Assembly (NCBI RefSeq): GCF_023898315.1
Contig: NC_064614.1
Location: 72,986,501 to 73,050,500, forward strand
Direction of reading: 5' to 3'
DNA length: 64,000 bases
Source: Schistocerca nitens
Taxonomy: Eukaryota; Arthropoda; Insecta; Orthoptera; Acrididae
The notes beneath the pieces were generated by a model. That model was not told where the DNA came from. It saw only the letters and a program-made list of their open reading frames with translations, and searched no databases. The position numbers and the translations under genes are program-made. Shown here piece after piece: positions 11,700-24,237 of the stretch; the first letter of the stretch is position 1; each line of letters starts with the position of its first letter.

Positions 11700-12490
11700 C
11701 AAATATTTTCACCAGTATTTGGGACCGAAGGTTGGCTGAAAACTAAAGTGGAAGGCTCTGAGTCTTGGAACGGGTATCGGAAAGACAGATTAGACGCCGT
11801 AGGAGGCGAAGTGTTTATGGCACTTCAGACAAATATTTTATCTATCGAGGTCGAAGATGAGTGTGATAGTGAATTTGTCTGGTCGCTTATAACAGATGTA
11901 AGTGAAACCGAGTTAACTGCTGGATGTTTTTATCGGCCACCTGATTCCGCTGTGACAGCTCCAGAATCATCCAAAGAGAGTCTACCGTCAGTAGTGCGAA
12001 AATACCCGTATCATGCAATACTAGTTGGTCTACGGATTCACTGCAGGACCACAGACTCATAATCGTGCGAAATACTTTTGAAAACGTTTTCTGAAAACTA
12101 TCTTGAGGAGCTAGCTCGGCAGCCCACACCCAATGGAAATATTGTAGACCTTGTAGCTGCAAATAGCTCGGACCTTATCGACAATATCACTACAGAAACG
12201 GGAATTAGCGATCTTGATGTCATTATACTAACTATAGTTGCGAAAGTTAATAAACCAGTCAAGGAGAATAGGAGAGTGTTTCTACTGGACAGAGCAGATA
12301 GGCAGTTGTTAGCACCTCACTTAGACAGTGAATTGACATCACTTGGTTCCAGTAAGATGGACGTAGAGGAATCATGGGCAGAGTTTAAGCAGACAGTAAA
12401 TCGTGGTCTGAAGAGTTCCGCGCCTAGTAAGTGGATAAAGGATGGGAAAGACTCTCCATCATTCAATAACGAAATACGGTAGATGCTGAG
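11700..12490 (+). mobile_element. LINE endonuclease fragment (Jockey/CR1-like)
   Basis: The first frame carries YRKDRLDAVGGEVFMALQTN, then FVWSLITDV and CFYRPPDS, the central strands of an apurinic-type LINE endonuclease. After a frame change at about 12060 the second frame continues with NGNIVDLVAANSSDLIDNI and ETGISDLDVII, where family members read GISDHD: the catalytic His position is Leu here. A linker (VFLLDRADRQ, VEESWAEFKQTV) follows. There is no RT after it. The copy is inactive and truncated at both ends. Confidence 0.8.
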
Positions 12491-12551
12491 GAGGCGAAGG
12501 CTGCTACACTCTCGGTTCAGAAGAGAATGCACACATAATGGTATGTTACTG

Positions 12552-12705
12552 TGTCATATTATATGAAACTATTGCTGGAGAAAACCAACATTTCGGCCAC
12601 AGTTGCAGTGGCCTTCTGGGTCTCACCAGTAGTCCCAGAAGAACGCCACTACAAACGTGGCTGAAACGTTGGTTTTCAGCAGCAGTAGTTTTATACAATA
12701 TGATG
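12552..12705. repeat. Imperfect inverted repeat, about 155 bp
   Basis: CATATTATATGAAACTATTG on the left pairs with the reverse complement of TAGTTTTATACAATATGATG on the right. Inside, GGCCACAGTTGCAGTGGCC and GCCACTACAAACGTGGC form their own small hairpins. The arms resemble inverted terminal units of a retroelement but no coding region is attached. Confidence 0.7.
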
Positions 12706-12709
12706 CGGT

Positions 12710-14400
12710 ACCATATGCATAAAACTTTTATGTTGACTGACTCTGGCAGTGGAAGCCTACGCAATTACATGTTATTTATCTTTGTATGACAATCTTCTAT
12801 AGTACTACCAACAGCTGTGTTTCTTTTATTGAATTATATTAGAATATTTTTCGTATTCAGCTTTTAGTTGTTCTTTGTTGACATATTTACTGAACTTGAG
12901 AGATGGAATGCCACTCTCTCACTTTAAAAAAATTATCTGTCAGATAAACATTCGCATTTTTGGTCATGTTCTCAGTGTACACCGATACTACATTTGCTAT
13001 GTGTGGTTAGTGAATTCCTCTGCATGAGGGAATTGTGGGAAGAATGTAACTGCATGTGTAAACCTTAGAGGACTTTTACTGAGAGGGCTGTGGCAGAGGC
13101 GACTGAGAACAGAGAGAGAGATGGATTGGGGGCCACAAATGCTGAGTGCAACAACCTGGCCATGTAGGTGATTCTGGGGAACAATGTTCAGTGGCTCTTA
13201 CCTGCAGAGAGACTCCTGGCAGAAGCTCTCGCCTCTTTCTGCATGGGGTCAGAGAGGAGGGCACTGGTTCACAAAAAAATGTTACATTAGCCAGGAACCC
13301 AGCCTATCATGGAAGATGGCCAGGTGGCTAAAAGTGGGTGGAGGAAGTCATTGTAGGAAGACTGGTCCATACTGAGCATTTGTGCGGATGGTGGATAGGT
13401 CATAAAACTATGTGCATTCTTGTGTTACAAGCTGGGACAATATGGACAGAGTGGCTCATCTACGTTTCCGGTGGATGTAGGACCGTAACCCTCCCTGGTG
13501 CCAGGAGTTCTCCAGGTTCTTTCATTGAGTGGAAAAAATATAAATTTCATGGGCATGACTGTCTGGGAAGCATAACAACATTCTTTCACAAACTGGAAAC
13601 GGTCGGATTAGAAAGTTTAGATCACTCTGTAAATGAGGGACCGTGGACCTATTAGATACATAATTTTCGCCAAAACATTGCCTTCCTTACCGGAACAACG
13701 ACGCTTCTCTAGCCTAAATTCTTCTTTTTTTTATACAAGATAGTTTTGGAGGCGCTGTCTGGCTCCTCTCAGTATAGACAAAGGAGTGGGGATGGGGGAG
13801 GGGGGTCGGCTTGCTCCATAGCATGGGAACCCTGGGTCTGTGTCGGAACTGGCTACCAGGCCAACAGAACTGTCAAGAGGGGAGATTCAGTGAGTAGAGC
13901 GTAGTTCGATTGGTTTGTTCAATGTGGGGGCGGTTTAGTTTTGCTAATTTGGCTCCCACACCTTGTCTTGCTGTGATTTCGATGGCCTTCGTCTTCTGGT
14001 CCTCCCCTGATGGAATCTTCAGGTCCTTCCCTGCTTGGTGAGATTTGTGGTCCGCATCTTGTGGCTAAATAAGAGCCCGTGGCACTTTCCAACTGAACCT
14101 ACAGTGGAACTGCAGATCATCTAGGATGTATAGTGTATCAGAAGGGCGAACTTATTCGTTCTGAGTCGGCCGCCTGACGCTTGACAATTCCAGCACACTC
14201 TGTCGTGCCTGTGAGTCAAATTGGTTTAGGCAGACCAGCGAAAGGGTGCACCCTACACTGAAATCTGCCATGATTTCAGGGCTCTGACGTGGAAGTATAC
14301 TGCGTTCTGATAATCTGCAAATACGAAAAGAGGTACAATAAGGGAAAGTAACAGTCCGATTTCGCGGCCGATGCATCATAGGGCAGTTGAGTCGCGTGCG
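12710..14400. other. No recognised gene
   Basis: Open frames at 13146-13655 (+) and 14152-14379 (-) lack known motifs. Part of 13740-14400 could belong to the retroelement fossil downstream, but no terminal repeat pair was found. Confidence 0.35.
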
Positions 14401-15691
14401 TTAGTCCAGGGTACGTTACTGGAAGTACGTAATTAGAATTGAACATTCAATTTATGCAACAGGCAGAGAACACACGATGGGCAGAATAAGACCAAAGACA
14501 GCAGATGCTCAATAATGAAATTAGGAAAATACAGGAACGGAAGGCCAGGAGGAAAAGAGACAGGAAGAAGTAATGAAAGAAATTATGGAAATTCAAAGGA
14601 GGGCTGATGAGTGTGTTGAAAGCGTAAATAAGGTCAGGAATTAATATAAGAGTGCAAAACTAGAGGGGACGGAGGGAATTTGAAAAGATGCAAGTAGAAT
14701 TGTTAGAAATCAAAAACGAGCGAACGCGTCTCACTACCCAGCAGCATAATCCGGTGGATATGAGACCAATGTACAAACTGGTAGAAATTCAGGCAGAAGA
14801 AACAGCACGTCGTCATGAGTCTCTTGGTCGCCAGGAATGTCAAAGACAAAACTTTGCAACTCAACCCGTAGGTTCATCCAAGGCACAAGCTGTTATACGG
14901 CAGGAGCGCCTGCTATATGAGGTACGGCGGTCGTTGGAGCGTGAGTAGTCAATGGCGCGTAGTGTACAAAGTACCGAGCCGGACCATGATTGCGTGCGAC
15001 TCAGACGTACGGAAACATTATCACAAGACTCTGATGACATGATACGAAGTACAACAACACCCAGGATCGGTCGGCCATGAAATACTGGTCCCACGCGGGC
15101 CAGAAATTAGAGAATGTCCAGAGGCGCCAAATTATGAGTACTTAGGCTTAACACATTTTCTTTCAGTTCAAAATTTTCGGGCCTACAGAGAGAACCACAG
15201 TTCATTGCACCCCAAGTCGAGGATTCCTCAGTATGACAGCGTACTACCCGAGTCATGACCACTAGCATGAAAACTGGAATTTGTCTATGGATACTTTGAA
15301 TGTTCGGTAGCAGGGCACATGCGTAGCGTTGCAGCGAACTTCAGCAGCTATGGCGAATTCAGCGAGGCTTTCCTAACGAATTAAACAGGAGATTACGGAA
15401 GGATTACAGAGCTTGGGAGTGCCGCTTGTCTACAAGAGCTCTTACCAGGAGATTGGGAGGCAACGCGACACTGATACATGAAACCGCCATTGAAGTACCA
15501 GGAACTGCTCGTTGGCAAATGTAATGACAGATTAGAACCATTCAAAAGCGCTGTACGAAAGTTAGACTTTGACATACACTCACAAAATGCAAGGGGCTGA
15601 AGGAGACTTAATGAAAGAAATGCGCAAGGTGCTTCTGGCGGCTATAATGATGGGCAAACACAAACAGAAATAGGGCGACAAGAAACCAATA

Positions 15692-17170
15692 GCTACATTT
15701 ACATCCATCTACATCCATACTCCGCAAGCCTCCTGACGGTGTGTGGCGGAGGGTACTTTGAGTACCTGTATCGGTTCTCCCTTCTATTTCAGTCTCATAT
15801 TGCTCGTCGAAAGAAAGATTATGGGTATGCCTCTGTGTGGCCTCTAATCTCTCTGATTTTACCCTCATGGTCTCTTCGCGAGGTATACGTAGGAGGTAGC
15901 AATATAGTGCTTGACTCCTCGGTGAAAGTATGTTCTCGAAACTTCAACAAAAGCCCGTACCGAGCTACTGAGCATCTCTCCTGCAGAGTCTTCCACTGGA
16001 GTTTATCTATCATCTCCGTAGCGCTTTCGCGATTACTAAATGATCCTGTAACGAAGCGCGCTGCTCTCCGTTGGATCTTCTCTATCTCTTGTATCAACCC
16101 TATCTGGTACGGATCCCACACTGGTGAGCAATATTCAAGCAGTGGGCGAACAAGTGTACTATAACCTACTTCATTTGTTTTCCGATTGCATTTCCTTAGG
16201 ATTCTTCCAATGAATCTCAGTCTGTCATCTACTTTACCGACGATCAACTTTATATGACCATTCCATTTTAAATCACTCCTAATGCCTACTCCCAGGTAAT
16301 TTATGGAATCAACGGCTTCCAGTTGCGGACCTGCTATATTGTAGCTAAATGATAAAGGATCTATCTTTCTATGTATTCGCAGCACATTATACTTGTCTAC
16401 ATTGAGATTCAATTGCCATTCCCTACACCATGCGTCAATGCGCTGCAGATCCTCCTGCAATTCAGTACAATTTTCCATTGTTACAACCTCTCTATAAACT
16501 ACAGCATCATCCCCAAAAAGCCTCAGTGAACTTCCGATGTTGTCCACAAGGTCATTTATGTATATTATGAATAGCAACGGTCCTACGACACTCCCCTGCG
16601 GCACACCTGAAATCACTCTTACTTCGGAAGACTTCTCTCCAGCCGGCCGCAGTGGCCATGCGGTTCTAGGCGCTTCAGTCTGGAACCGCGCGACGGCTAC
16701 GGTCGCAGGTTCCAATCCTGCCTCGAGCATGGATGTGTGTGATGTCCTCAGGTTAGTTAGGTTTAATTAGTTCTACGTTCTATGGGACTGATGACCTCAG
16801 ATGTTAAGTCCCATAGTGCTCAGAGCCATTTGAACAATTGAACTTCTCTCCATTGAGAATGACATGCTGGGTTCTGTTATCTAGGAACTCTTCAATCCAA
16901 TCACACAATTGGTCTGATAATCCATATGCTCTTACTTTGTTCATTAAACGACTGTGGGGAACTGTATCGAACGCCTTGCGGAAGTCAAGAAACGCAGCAT
17001 CTACCTAGGAAACCGTGTCTACGGCCGTCTGAGTCTCGTGGACGAATAGCGCGAGCTGGATTTCACACGATCGTCTTTTTCGAAACCCACGCTGCTTCCT
17101 ACAGAGTAGATTTTAGTCTCCAGAAAAGTCACTATACTCGAACATAATACGTGTTCCAAAATTCTACAAA
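15692..17170 (-). mobile_element. LINE 3' portion with RT (Jockey/CR1-like), SINE inside
   Basis: The minus-strand reading gives VISGVPQGSVVGPLLFIIYINDLVDN, then LRLFGDDAVVYREV (catalytic box FGDD, both Asp kept), WQLNLNVDKYNVLRI, INYLGVGIRSDLKW and the C-terminal LLEYCSPVWDPYQIG. Further 5' it continues as RT fingers to about 17170, where it is truncated. The 3' end is the CTACATTTACATCC-type tail at 15692. The SINE at 16642-16841 splits it just upstream of VISGVPQG, so the predicted N-terminus of the open frame is SINE-derived. The family is the same as the 27.2-kb copy. Confidence 0.92.
16642..16841 (+). mobile_element. tRNA-headed SINE inside the LINE
   Basis: Perfect 11-bp target-site duplication ACTTCTCTCCA at 16631-16641 and 16842-16852. 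The paralogous LINE at 28150-28170 is uninterrupted at this site (GACTGCTCTCCATTGAGA), a natural empty-site control. Confidence 0.97.
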
Positions 17171-17510
17171 TATCAAGGCCAAAGAGTTAATAATGAGCCC
17201 CAGTGGAATTATAGAAGCAGACCGGGAACATACGGAGGTAACTTTCAAGAAAACAGAAATAGTAACTAGAGGGAAATGCAAAATTATAATCAGTTAATGC
17301 AGCCAGTCTAGACTTCAGGGCAAACAAGGATCAATGAAGGGATTGGTAGGCGATGCCCGCTACATGGTCACGAGAATGACGTATTGGGAATCACATCTCC
17401 TAAGCCCTCAAACAGAAACCGCAGCAGAAGTCTGCGTAGTAAAAGACAGTCGTCCACTACGGCCTCTTCCCAAAATAACTTACACAGTTCAATATTGAGT
17501 TAGTGTTAAG

Positions 17511-18059
17511 AATCATTTATTACCAATTCATTCTCCTATGACATCTGATCAGTGAGTTAGGCGTTTGTAGTTTTCTGTACAGCTTTTGAACTTTGATAAT
17601 TTTCCGCAAATTTGAGACATAAAGTATCTTCTCATGTTGCACCGACAGAAAATTATTTATTGGGCAGAAATTTGTCGATTTCTAGGTGTGAAACTCTAAG
17701 ATTTATAATAAGACTTGTTGGTTTTACGCTTCAGCATTGCTGTATTAGTAACTTGTCACGCCACATTAAAGGTATGTGTTGGAACAGTGTGAACATTGAA
17801 TTTTTGCTTCAGAAATAATTGCGCATGTCTTGGAGACACGATTCTTCTCAGAATTCAATTTGGATGGTAGTAATGGTTTGGTTGCTTCCGCTGGTATTGT
17901 GTGCATTGACAGTGGGACGAATGCACGGTCAGTTGAACCATTCGTTGCGAGGGGGTTGAAGTGGTGACTCCAAAGTTGATTTGCGATACGATAGTGGATC
18001 TTCGCGTTATTTTGATCATGTCACCGATAACGATGGGGCTGTCTTGCGAGATGGGCGTG
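17511..18059. other. No recognised gene
   Basis: No supported domain or repeat. Confidence 0.4.
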
Positions 18060-18068
18060 GGTTATTTT

Positions 18069-18209
18069 TGGCTCTGAGCATCTATGGTCATCAGTCCCCT
18101 AGAACTTAGAACTACTTAAACCTAACTAACCTAAGGACACCACACAACACCATCACGAGGCAGAGAAAATCCCTGACCCCGCCGGGAATCGAACCCGGGA
18201 ACCCGGGAT
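18069..18209 (-). mobile_element. SINE, Gly-type head, 5' truncated
   Basis: Minus-strand copy with TTCGATTCCCGGCGGGGTCAGGG joined to the shared 3' body. Flanks share GGTTATTT at 18060-18067 and 18210-18217, a probable target-site duplication. Confidence 0.88.
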
Positions 18210-18217
18210 GGTTATTT

Positions 18218-18829
18218 CTCTCTCTGTGGTTCGATTAGGGTTATCGCCAGTGGATCGTTGGTGGTCTTAGAGTGTGGTTACGCTATGTATAATCGCCTAC
18301 GGTGCGATACTTTTAGCTGGTGGTACTTTTTCGTCTGTGGTTATCTCTTCTGGATTATCGCCAGTAGTGTTACGATGTTTGCCTTGTGGTATTTAGAGTG
18401 TCGATCACCAGCTCCAGAGGCACTTTATCGGCGAAGTTTACGTGGTGTGAGCACTTGGCGTGCGAGTCACAATAGTACGTCCTTAGATGAATAGCAAAGC
18501 ATTGCGAATGGGGTCATGGAAGATACTCACAAATGCTTCTACACTTAAAAATATAAGAAACGGGTATTTTCTGTCTTTGCAGCAGCTGTCATTTGATGAT
18601 ATCTGTACATCGATCTTTGAAAGTTGTAGGTCAGTTTGATAGGAAGAAGTGAATTCGTGCCAAAGTCTGATCTGTCTTGATAATACGGTAAGGAGCGTAC
18701 AGACGGCGGTGAGCGGTGTTCGACCCACATTCTGCGCCAGATAACCGCATCAGCGTCACCATCCAATGAGCTGACATCAGGAGAAATATCGAAGTCCATC
18801 GTGGGCAGTCGGTTGCAATGGCTCACTGG
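18218..18829. other. No recognised gene
   Basis: The minus-strand frames at 18483-18826 have no recognisable motif. Confidence 0.4.
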
Positions 18830-19790
18830 AATTGTTCTGTTCGAGACATAGCCGTCGCTCTGGCTGAAAGTTGTCGGTTATAAATGCTGACAGGAGGTAT
18901 GGTGTGCGGCCCACTACTACAAAGGGATGGTGGAAGAACTATGTTGAAAGAGGTACCACCAGCAGTATTGCCGGCCGAGGTAGGAAGAGACTCAGCACGC
19001 TTCAGGAGAACAAAGAGCTTGTACGTAAGAGCCGACAGCTTCCCTTCCTAAGCGGAAGCAGCTGCGGCGACGACAAATTTCTCCGGTTCCTGTGACACAT
19101 ATAGACGAAGGCTGAGGGAAGTTGCACTGCACATTCGGAGATCCGCTGCAAAACAGGAACTCATGGAGGAAAATGTGTTATATGGGCTGACATTCGCAGA
19201 GCTCCATCTGAACGCGACGTCGGAAGACGTAATTTTCAGAGATGAGAATGTTTTCTTCCACAAGGAACGACGCCCTAATAGTAGTGAGGGACAAAACAAC
19301 GTGAAGAATACGTAGCGACGACAAGAAGAAGTGGCCGGCTATCGCTTTCCTGCTAGGACTGGATTTCTGCGAGACCAATAGGAATGCTTCATAGAACTGA
19401 AGGAACTCTTGATAGCACGCAATATGCCCAGTGCGAATGTAGTGAAGGGGAACTCACGCTACAGGACGACCATTCACCTCTTCATGAGTCCGCATTCGTT
19501 GAGCAGCAGATGTCCATCATGGAGATTAACGTCACGGACTGGACGCCTAGTGCTCCTGATATGAATCCAATGGAAAATATGTGGGTGGAGGTAGCACGAA
19601 CACTGTCAGAGAAGTGGCCACGAAACCAACAGGTTACAGCTGCCGCTCTTTGGGATTGCGTTCTTGGCTCCTGGGAGGAAGTTGCCTCATATAGCAATTA
19701 CGTACAGCGCCTCGTAGATTCCATGCAAGGACGTCTGATTGAGTCAAAAATAATTAGGGATTCCGGACAAAATATTAGAGCACTAGAAAC
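18830..19790 (+). pseudogene. Tc1-like transposase remnant
   Basis: Frames read in order as an N-terminal helix-turn-helix region (YGVRPTTTKGWWKNYVERGTTS, then GRGRKRLSTLQENKELVRK), a middle part (HIRRSAAKQELMEENVLYGLTFAELHLN) with FRDEN at the first catalytic Asp position, and a C-terminal block DWTPSAPDMNPMENMWVEVARTL matching the WP.RSPDLNPIEN.W motif (Asp and Glu kept). LVDSMQGRL is the usual end. Several frame breaks occur near 19095, 19315 and 19380-19480, so this is a dead element. Terminal inverted repeats were not identified. A T-rich run follows at 19796-19813. Confidence 0.8.
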
Positions 19791-19904
19791 ATTTTCTTTT
19801 TTTTTTTTTTTTCATACCAGTTTTCTGCCAGCGGATCTTGTTGGCAGATCACTTGATGGCGGAAAAATATCGAACGCGAGATAAGAAAACATGAGTTAGT
19901 TTTC

Positions 19905-20530
19905 TTCCTAATTGAAATAAATTTCTTTTACTTTCATATTTTGAATATTCCTCTCAGCCTACATAAGTAAAAAGGAATAAATCAAGAGGGCGTTATATAA
20001 GGCTATTTTTTGTTATTTGTAAATCATCTTCCTATTCTCCTCTATTGCTACTTGCAGGATTCGCCCCAAAATAGGTAAAACATTTCTTCTATTATTTATT
20101 CACCTTTAATTGCCCCTTAAATCTCTCTTTCTCTCGCCATCTCTCTTTTTCACTCTGATCTCACTTACCTTTTACTCCATCCTCTCAAAAGTAATACACA
20201 GATCAAGCTGTTTTCTTTGAAATATTACTTTCTTTAATATCTCCCTTTACGTGTCTCCTTTCTTACTTTCCTTCTCATTTCTCCCAAAACCTATGAAACA
20301 GTTTCCCTTTGATTCCCTTGTCTCATTACCCATCCTTCGAACTTAAAACAAACTTGCCTTATCGATTTTCTCTCTCTCGACGATAAAAAGGACTAGACAT
20401 ACTTTTCTTTATGGTGCACTTTTCTTGGCTCCTACCCATCTCCCTGTTCGATGCTCCCTGTGTGGCTCCCTTCCTACCACTCACATCTCTTTCTTTCTTA
20501 TACTCACCATCTGTCTCATGCACTCGCTTA
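19905..20530. other. Pyrimidine-rich, no gene
   Basis: C/T-biased DNA from about 20110 leads into the microsatellite. No gene is supported. Confidence 0.5.
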
Positions 20531-20531
20531 T

Positions 20532-20534
<3 letters not shown>

Positions 20535-20568
<34 letters not shown>

Positions 20569-20622
20569 TACATACATACACACATTAAGTGAGAGAGAGA
20601 GAGAGAGAGAGAGGTAGAAGTC
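20535..20622. repeat. Compound microsatellite (CA)n-(CATA)n-(GA)n
   Basis: CA units at 20536-20563, CATA units to about 20585, then GA units at 20592-20613. Confidence 0.95.
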
Positions 20623-21329
20623 TTAACAGCCAGAGAGTCGCAGTAGCCTACAGTTTTCTCCAGACAGCTATTTGGGATCTATGGAGAGTGGCCAAGGTAA
20701 TTGTCGAGTACGAATGGCCTGAAAGACTTGTTACGTCCATGCGCACATGTGTAGAAGATCATCAGCAGTTGCCGACTTCTGCGTGTATGTCATGATTAAG
20801 TACAGAGATGCGAGATATTACGGCAGTAGCTCCAAGTAGTGATGGCTAGTCAGCGGTTTTGTTGTTCGGAGTAGATACATGAAAAGTAGAGAAGCAGATG
20901 CAGCTGGTGCCGTCAATCGAAGGCAGCTCGTCATCAAAATCACTAGAGGTCGGCGGTTTGATAAAAGGAGAATTAACTATATTGTTTCCGTGAGAACTGA
21001 TGTACTTGATTTATTGTGACTCTTGGATTTTTCTGGCTTTTTGTTTTAAACATTGGTGCAGAGAATTTTTCTTTTCTCAGGTGACACTGCTGTTTTCTAG
21101 TTCGGATTTAAGTGAAGTCCGGCAGAGGCAAATAACTAGATATTATGGTCCAAGGACTAAACATTGTAACACGCATGGGGCCACCGCCGAGTTGTTATGC
21201 GAAAGGGAGACTGTGTCTGGTGCATTGGAAACACTCCCATCAGACACGTATGTAACGTGCGTCATGTTCTTGTTGATTTGTTCTGAAGACCATGCATTTC
21301 CTAGGTCCAGAGATCGAGCCTAGGGATGA
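20623..21329. other. No recognised gene
   Basis: No supported domain. The 21000-21323 frame has no motif. Confidence 0.4.
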
Positions 21330-21331
21330 TA

Positions 21332-22666
21332 TACTACTGGCCATTACAGTTGCATCACCACGAAGATGACGTGCTACAGACGCGAAATTTAACCGACAGG
21401 AAGAAGATGCTGTGATATGCAAATCATTAGCTTTTCAGAGCATTCACACAAGGTTGGCACCGGTGGCAACACCTACAACGTGCTGACATGAGGAAAGTTT
21501 CCAACCTATTTCTCATACACAAACAGCAGTTGACCGGCGCTGCCTGGTGAAACGTTGTGATGCCTCGCGTAAGGATGAGAAATGCGTACCATCACGTTTC
21601 CAACTTTGATAAAGGTCGGATTGCAGCCTATTGCGATTGCGGTTCATCGTATCGCGACATTGCTGCTCGCGTTGGTCGAGATCCAATGACTATTAGCAGA
21701 GTATGGAATTGGTGGGTTCAGGAGGGTAATGCGGAACGCCGTGCTGGATCCCAATGGCCTCGTATCACTAGCAGTCGAGATGACAGGCATCTTATCCGCA
21801 TGGCTGTAGCGGATAGTGCAGCCACGTCAACAGATGGGGACGTTTGCAAGACAACAACGATCTGCACGAACAGTTCTACGACGTTTGCAGCAGCATGGAC
21901 TATCAGCTCATCGTATACTCAACGACAAATCTGGGTACACGAATGGCAAAACTTCATTTTTTCAGATGAATCAAGGTTCTGTTTACAGCATCATCATGGT
22001 CGCATCCGTGTTTGGCGACATCGCGGTGAACGCACTTGGAAGCGTGTATTCGTCATCGCCATACTGGCGTATCACCCGGCGTGATGGTATGGGGTGCCAT
22101 TGGTTACACGTCTCGGTCACCTCTTGTTCGCATTGATGGCACTTTGAACAGTGGACGTTACATTTCAGATGTGTTACGACCCGTGGCTCTACCCTGCACT
22201 AGATCCCTGCGAAACCCTACCTTTCAGCAGGATAACGCACGACCGCATGTTGCAGGTCCTGTACGGGCCTTTCTGGACACAGAAAATATTCGACTGCTGC
22301 CCTGGCCAGCACATTCTCCAGATCTCTCACCAACTGAAAACGTCTGGTCCATGGTGCCGAGCAACTGGCTCGTTACAATAAGCCAGTCACTACTCTTGAT
22401 GAATAGTGTGGTATCGTGTTGAAGCTGCATGGGCAGCTGCACCTGTACACGCCATCCAAGTTCTGTTTGACTCAATGCCCAGGCGTATCAAGGCCGTTAT
22501 TACGGCCAGAGGTGGTTGTTCTGGGTACTGAGTTCTCAGGATCTATGCATCCAAATTGCGTGAAAATGTAATCACATGTCAGTTCTAGTATAATATATTT
22601 GTCCAATGAATACTGGTTTATCATCTGTATTTCTTCTTGGTGTAGCAGTTTTAATGGCCAGTAGTG
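21332..22666 (+). mobile_element. Tc1-like transposon, copy A (full length, dead)
   Basis: Terminal inverted repeats: ACTACTGGCCATTACAGTTG at the left and the reverse complement of ACTGGCCATTAAAACTGCT at the right, flanked by TA (21330-21331 and 22667-22668). Three frames together cover a Tc1 transposase: helix-turn-helix YRDIAARVGRDPMTISRVW, first Asp FSDESRFCL, second Asp QQDNARPHVAG, third residue WPAHSPDLSPTENVW (Glu). Against copy B at 59.0 kb it has an 11-bp deletion near 21830 and a loss of about 57 bp near 21915, plus frameshifts near 22040 and after 22360. Confidence 0.95.
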
Positions 22667-22668
22667 TA

Positions 22669-23065
22669 TTTAATGCAAATTTCCTATCATAAGCGCCACT
22701 GCCATTTGCTTAGTCATCCTTGAGGTGAATTTGTATAGCATTAACAATACATGTTACTGCAGCTTAATAGCTGTCGGAAAACTCATGGATGTGACCCATA
22801 TGTGACACTCGTGGTTGGTAAGTCAAGTAACCTGCATCTTGCAGATCTTTGTTGAATCCCGTGCAGGTGCAGCTAGTCATACTCTGCAGGACAAGCTGTG
22901 CGATCGAAGAAAATTTCTTTAAACGCCTTCGACAACATCAGCATGACAAGAGAGGTCAATCAACATCGGCTCAATATGCTATGTCTGACATAAGTCACAA
23001 ACACCTTTGACAATACCACTGTCACGGTCATCCATCCACGGTCAGCGCTATGAGCAGAGGTCACC
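22669..23065. other. No recognised gene
   Basis: No supported domain or repeat. Confidence 0.4.
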
Positions 23066-23076
23066 AATTCGAACTG

Positions 23077-23198
23077 TCCTCGGGCATGGATGTGTCTGAT
23101 GTCCTTAGGTTAGTTAGGTTTAAGTAGTTCTAAGTTCTAGGGGACTGATGACCTCAGAGGTTAAGTCCCATAGTGCTTAGAGCCATTTGAACCATTTG
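23077..23198 (+). mobile_element. SINE, 5' truncated
   Basis: Only the part from TCCTCGGGCATGGATG onward is present; head and box A are missing. Near-perfect 11-bp duplication AATTCGAACTG (23066-23076) and AATTCGAGCTG (23199-23209) shows that it inserted already truncated. Confidence 0.93.
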
Positions 23199-23209
23199 AA
23201 TTCGAGCTG

Positions 23210-24174
23210 AACGCAGGACATGAGTAATGACATCCAGCGGTGTATTCATTTGTTTATTTATGTTTCTGTGTTATGTTTGTTACTAGCGATTAGAGTTCCG
23301 CTGTTATTCGCATTCCTCCTACAATTTCTTCCGCTGCTCTGAGTCCCGTTCTATTGTGGAACTGATAGTCCATTGCAAGATTCCGGCTCATTAAGCCATT
23401 TTCTTCCTCGTCTTCCCTTTCCCGTTGTTACTTTTTGGGTCAGTTGGTCTGTTGCTTTTGTATGTAAATAACCATAGGGGCATCCAGACCATAATACCAG
23501 CATCCCAGAATTTGCGTTCAAGATATAAACCGTACTTGACGAAAGTATGAATAATATTGTAAATTCTGTTAAGAAATTTGACACTTTTCTGCCATAGAAG
23601 TTTTTGTGGAACTGCATTTCACAACGTCGACACGAACCGTACACAAGCATTGAAATGGCATGTGAAGAAGTGGTTCGGCACCTGTAACGGATGAGATTTC
23701 TTGGTAAGTAATCGATCCAAAATTTTGCTTATCTAGGCCTTCGACTGGAAGATACAGCGAATCACGAGTTTTACTGTTTTAATTCTATACCATGAGGTTT
23801 GGTTTGTGTCCATCGAACTATACCGAGCTCAAAACCTATTAATTCCGCTAACGTCACTCCTCGAGATTGGATTGTCTGAGATCAGACTTCTGTAGAAGCC
23901 TTTAATTGTCGACATATCTTGTTCTAGTAATCTGTAACAGTCGTACTAGATTACATTTAATATTTTATGACAGTTAGGTGATCCAGTAACGTTGTGTTAC
24001 TAATTCGGTAATACCACCCATTCTTGAGCTCTAACGGCTGTATGTAGGGGCACAAGTAGTCGCTACAACTTTAGTCGTTCGCTCTCCCTCGAAGTATTCT
24101 GTCATGAATTTATTACGAAATTTTAATCACTGTTTTAAACAACTAAGGAAAGTAGGTATTACGTTTGGCTGTAC
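23210..24174. other. No recognised gene
   Basis: The minus-strand frame 23351-23650 has no known motif. Confidence 0.4.
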
Positions 24175-24237
24175 TAACCTGAAGAGCCAAAGAAGCTCCT
24201 AAACTTGGCTAATATCGTGTAGGCCTCCCGCGAGCAC

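Larger units (their letters stand above)
14401..17510 (+). mobile_element. Gag-like LTR-retroelement fossil, heavily broken
   Basis: Charged, Gln/Glu-rich readings (for example FEKMQVELLEIKNERT near 14682) and weak gag-like patterns at 15120-15400 and 17190-17480, the last Asn/Arg/Ser-rich, suggest the gag part of a gypsy-like element. It is broken many times and no LTR pair or pol was recognised. A LINE (15692-17170) sits inside it. Family placement is tentative and age is old. Confidence 0.35.

Noticed and set aside
21000-21323. 107-residue open frame before the Tc1-like copy A
   Set aside because: No recognisable motif, poor context. Likely chance.
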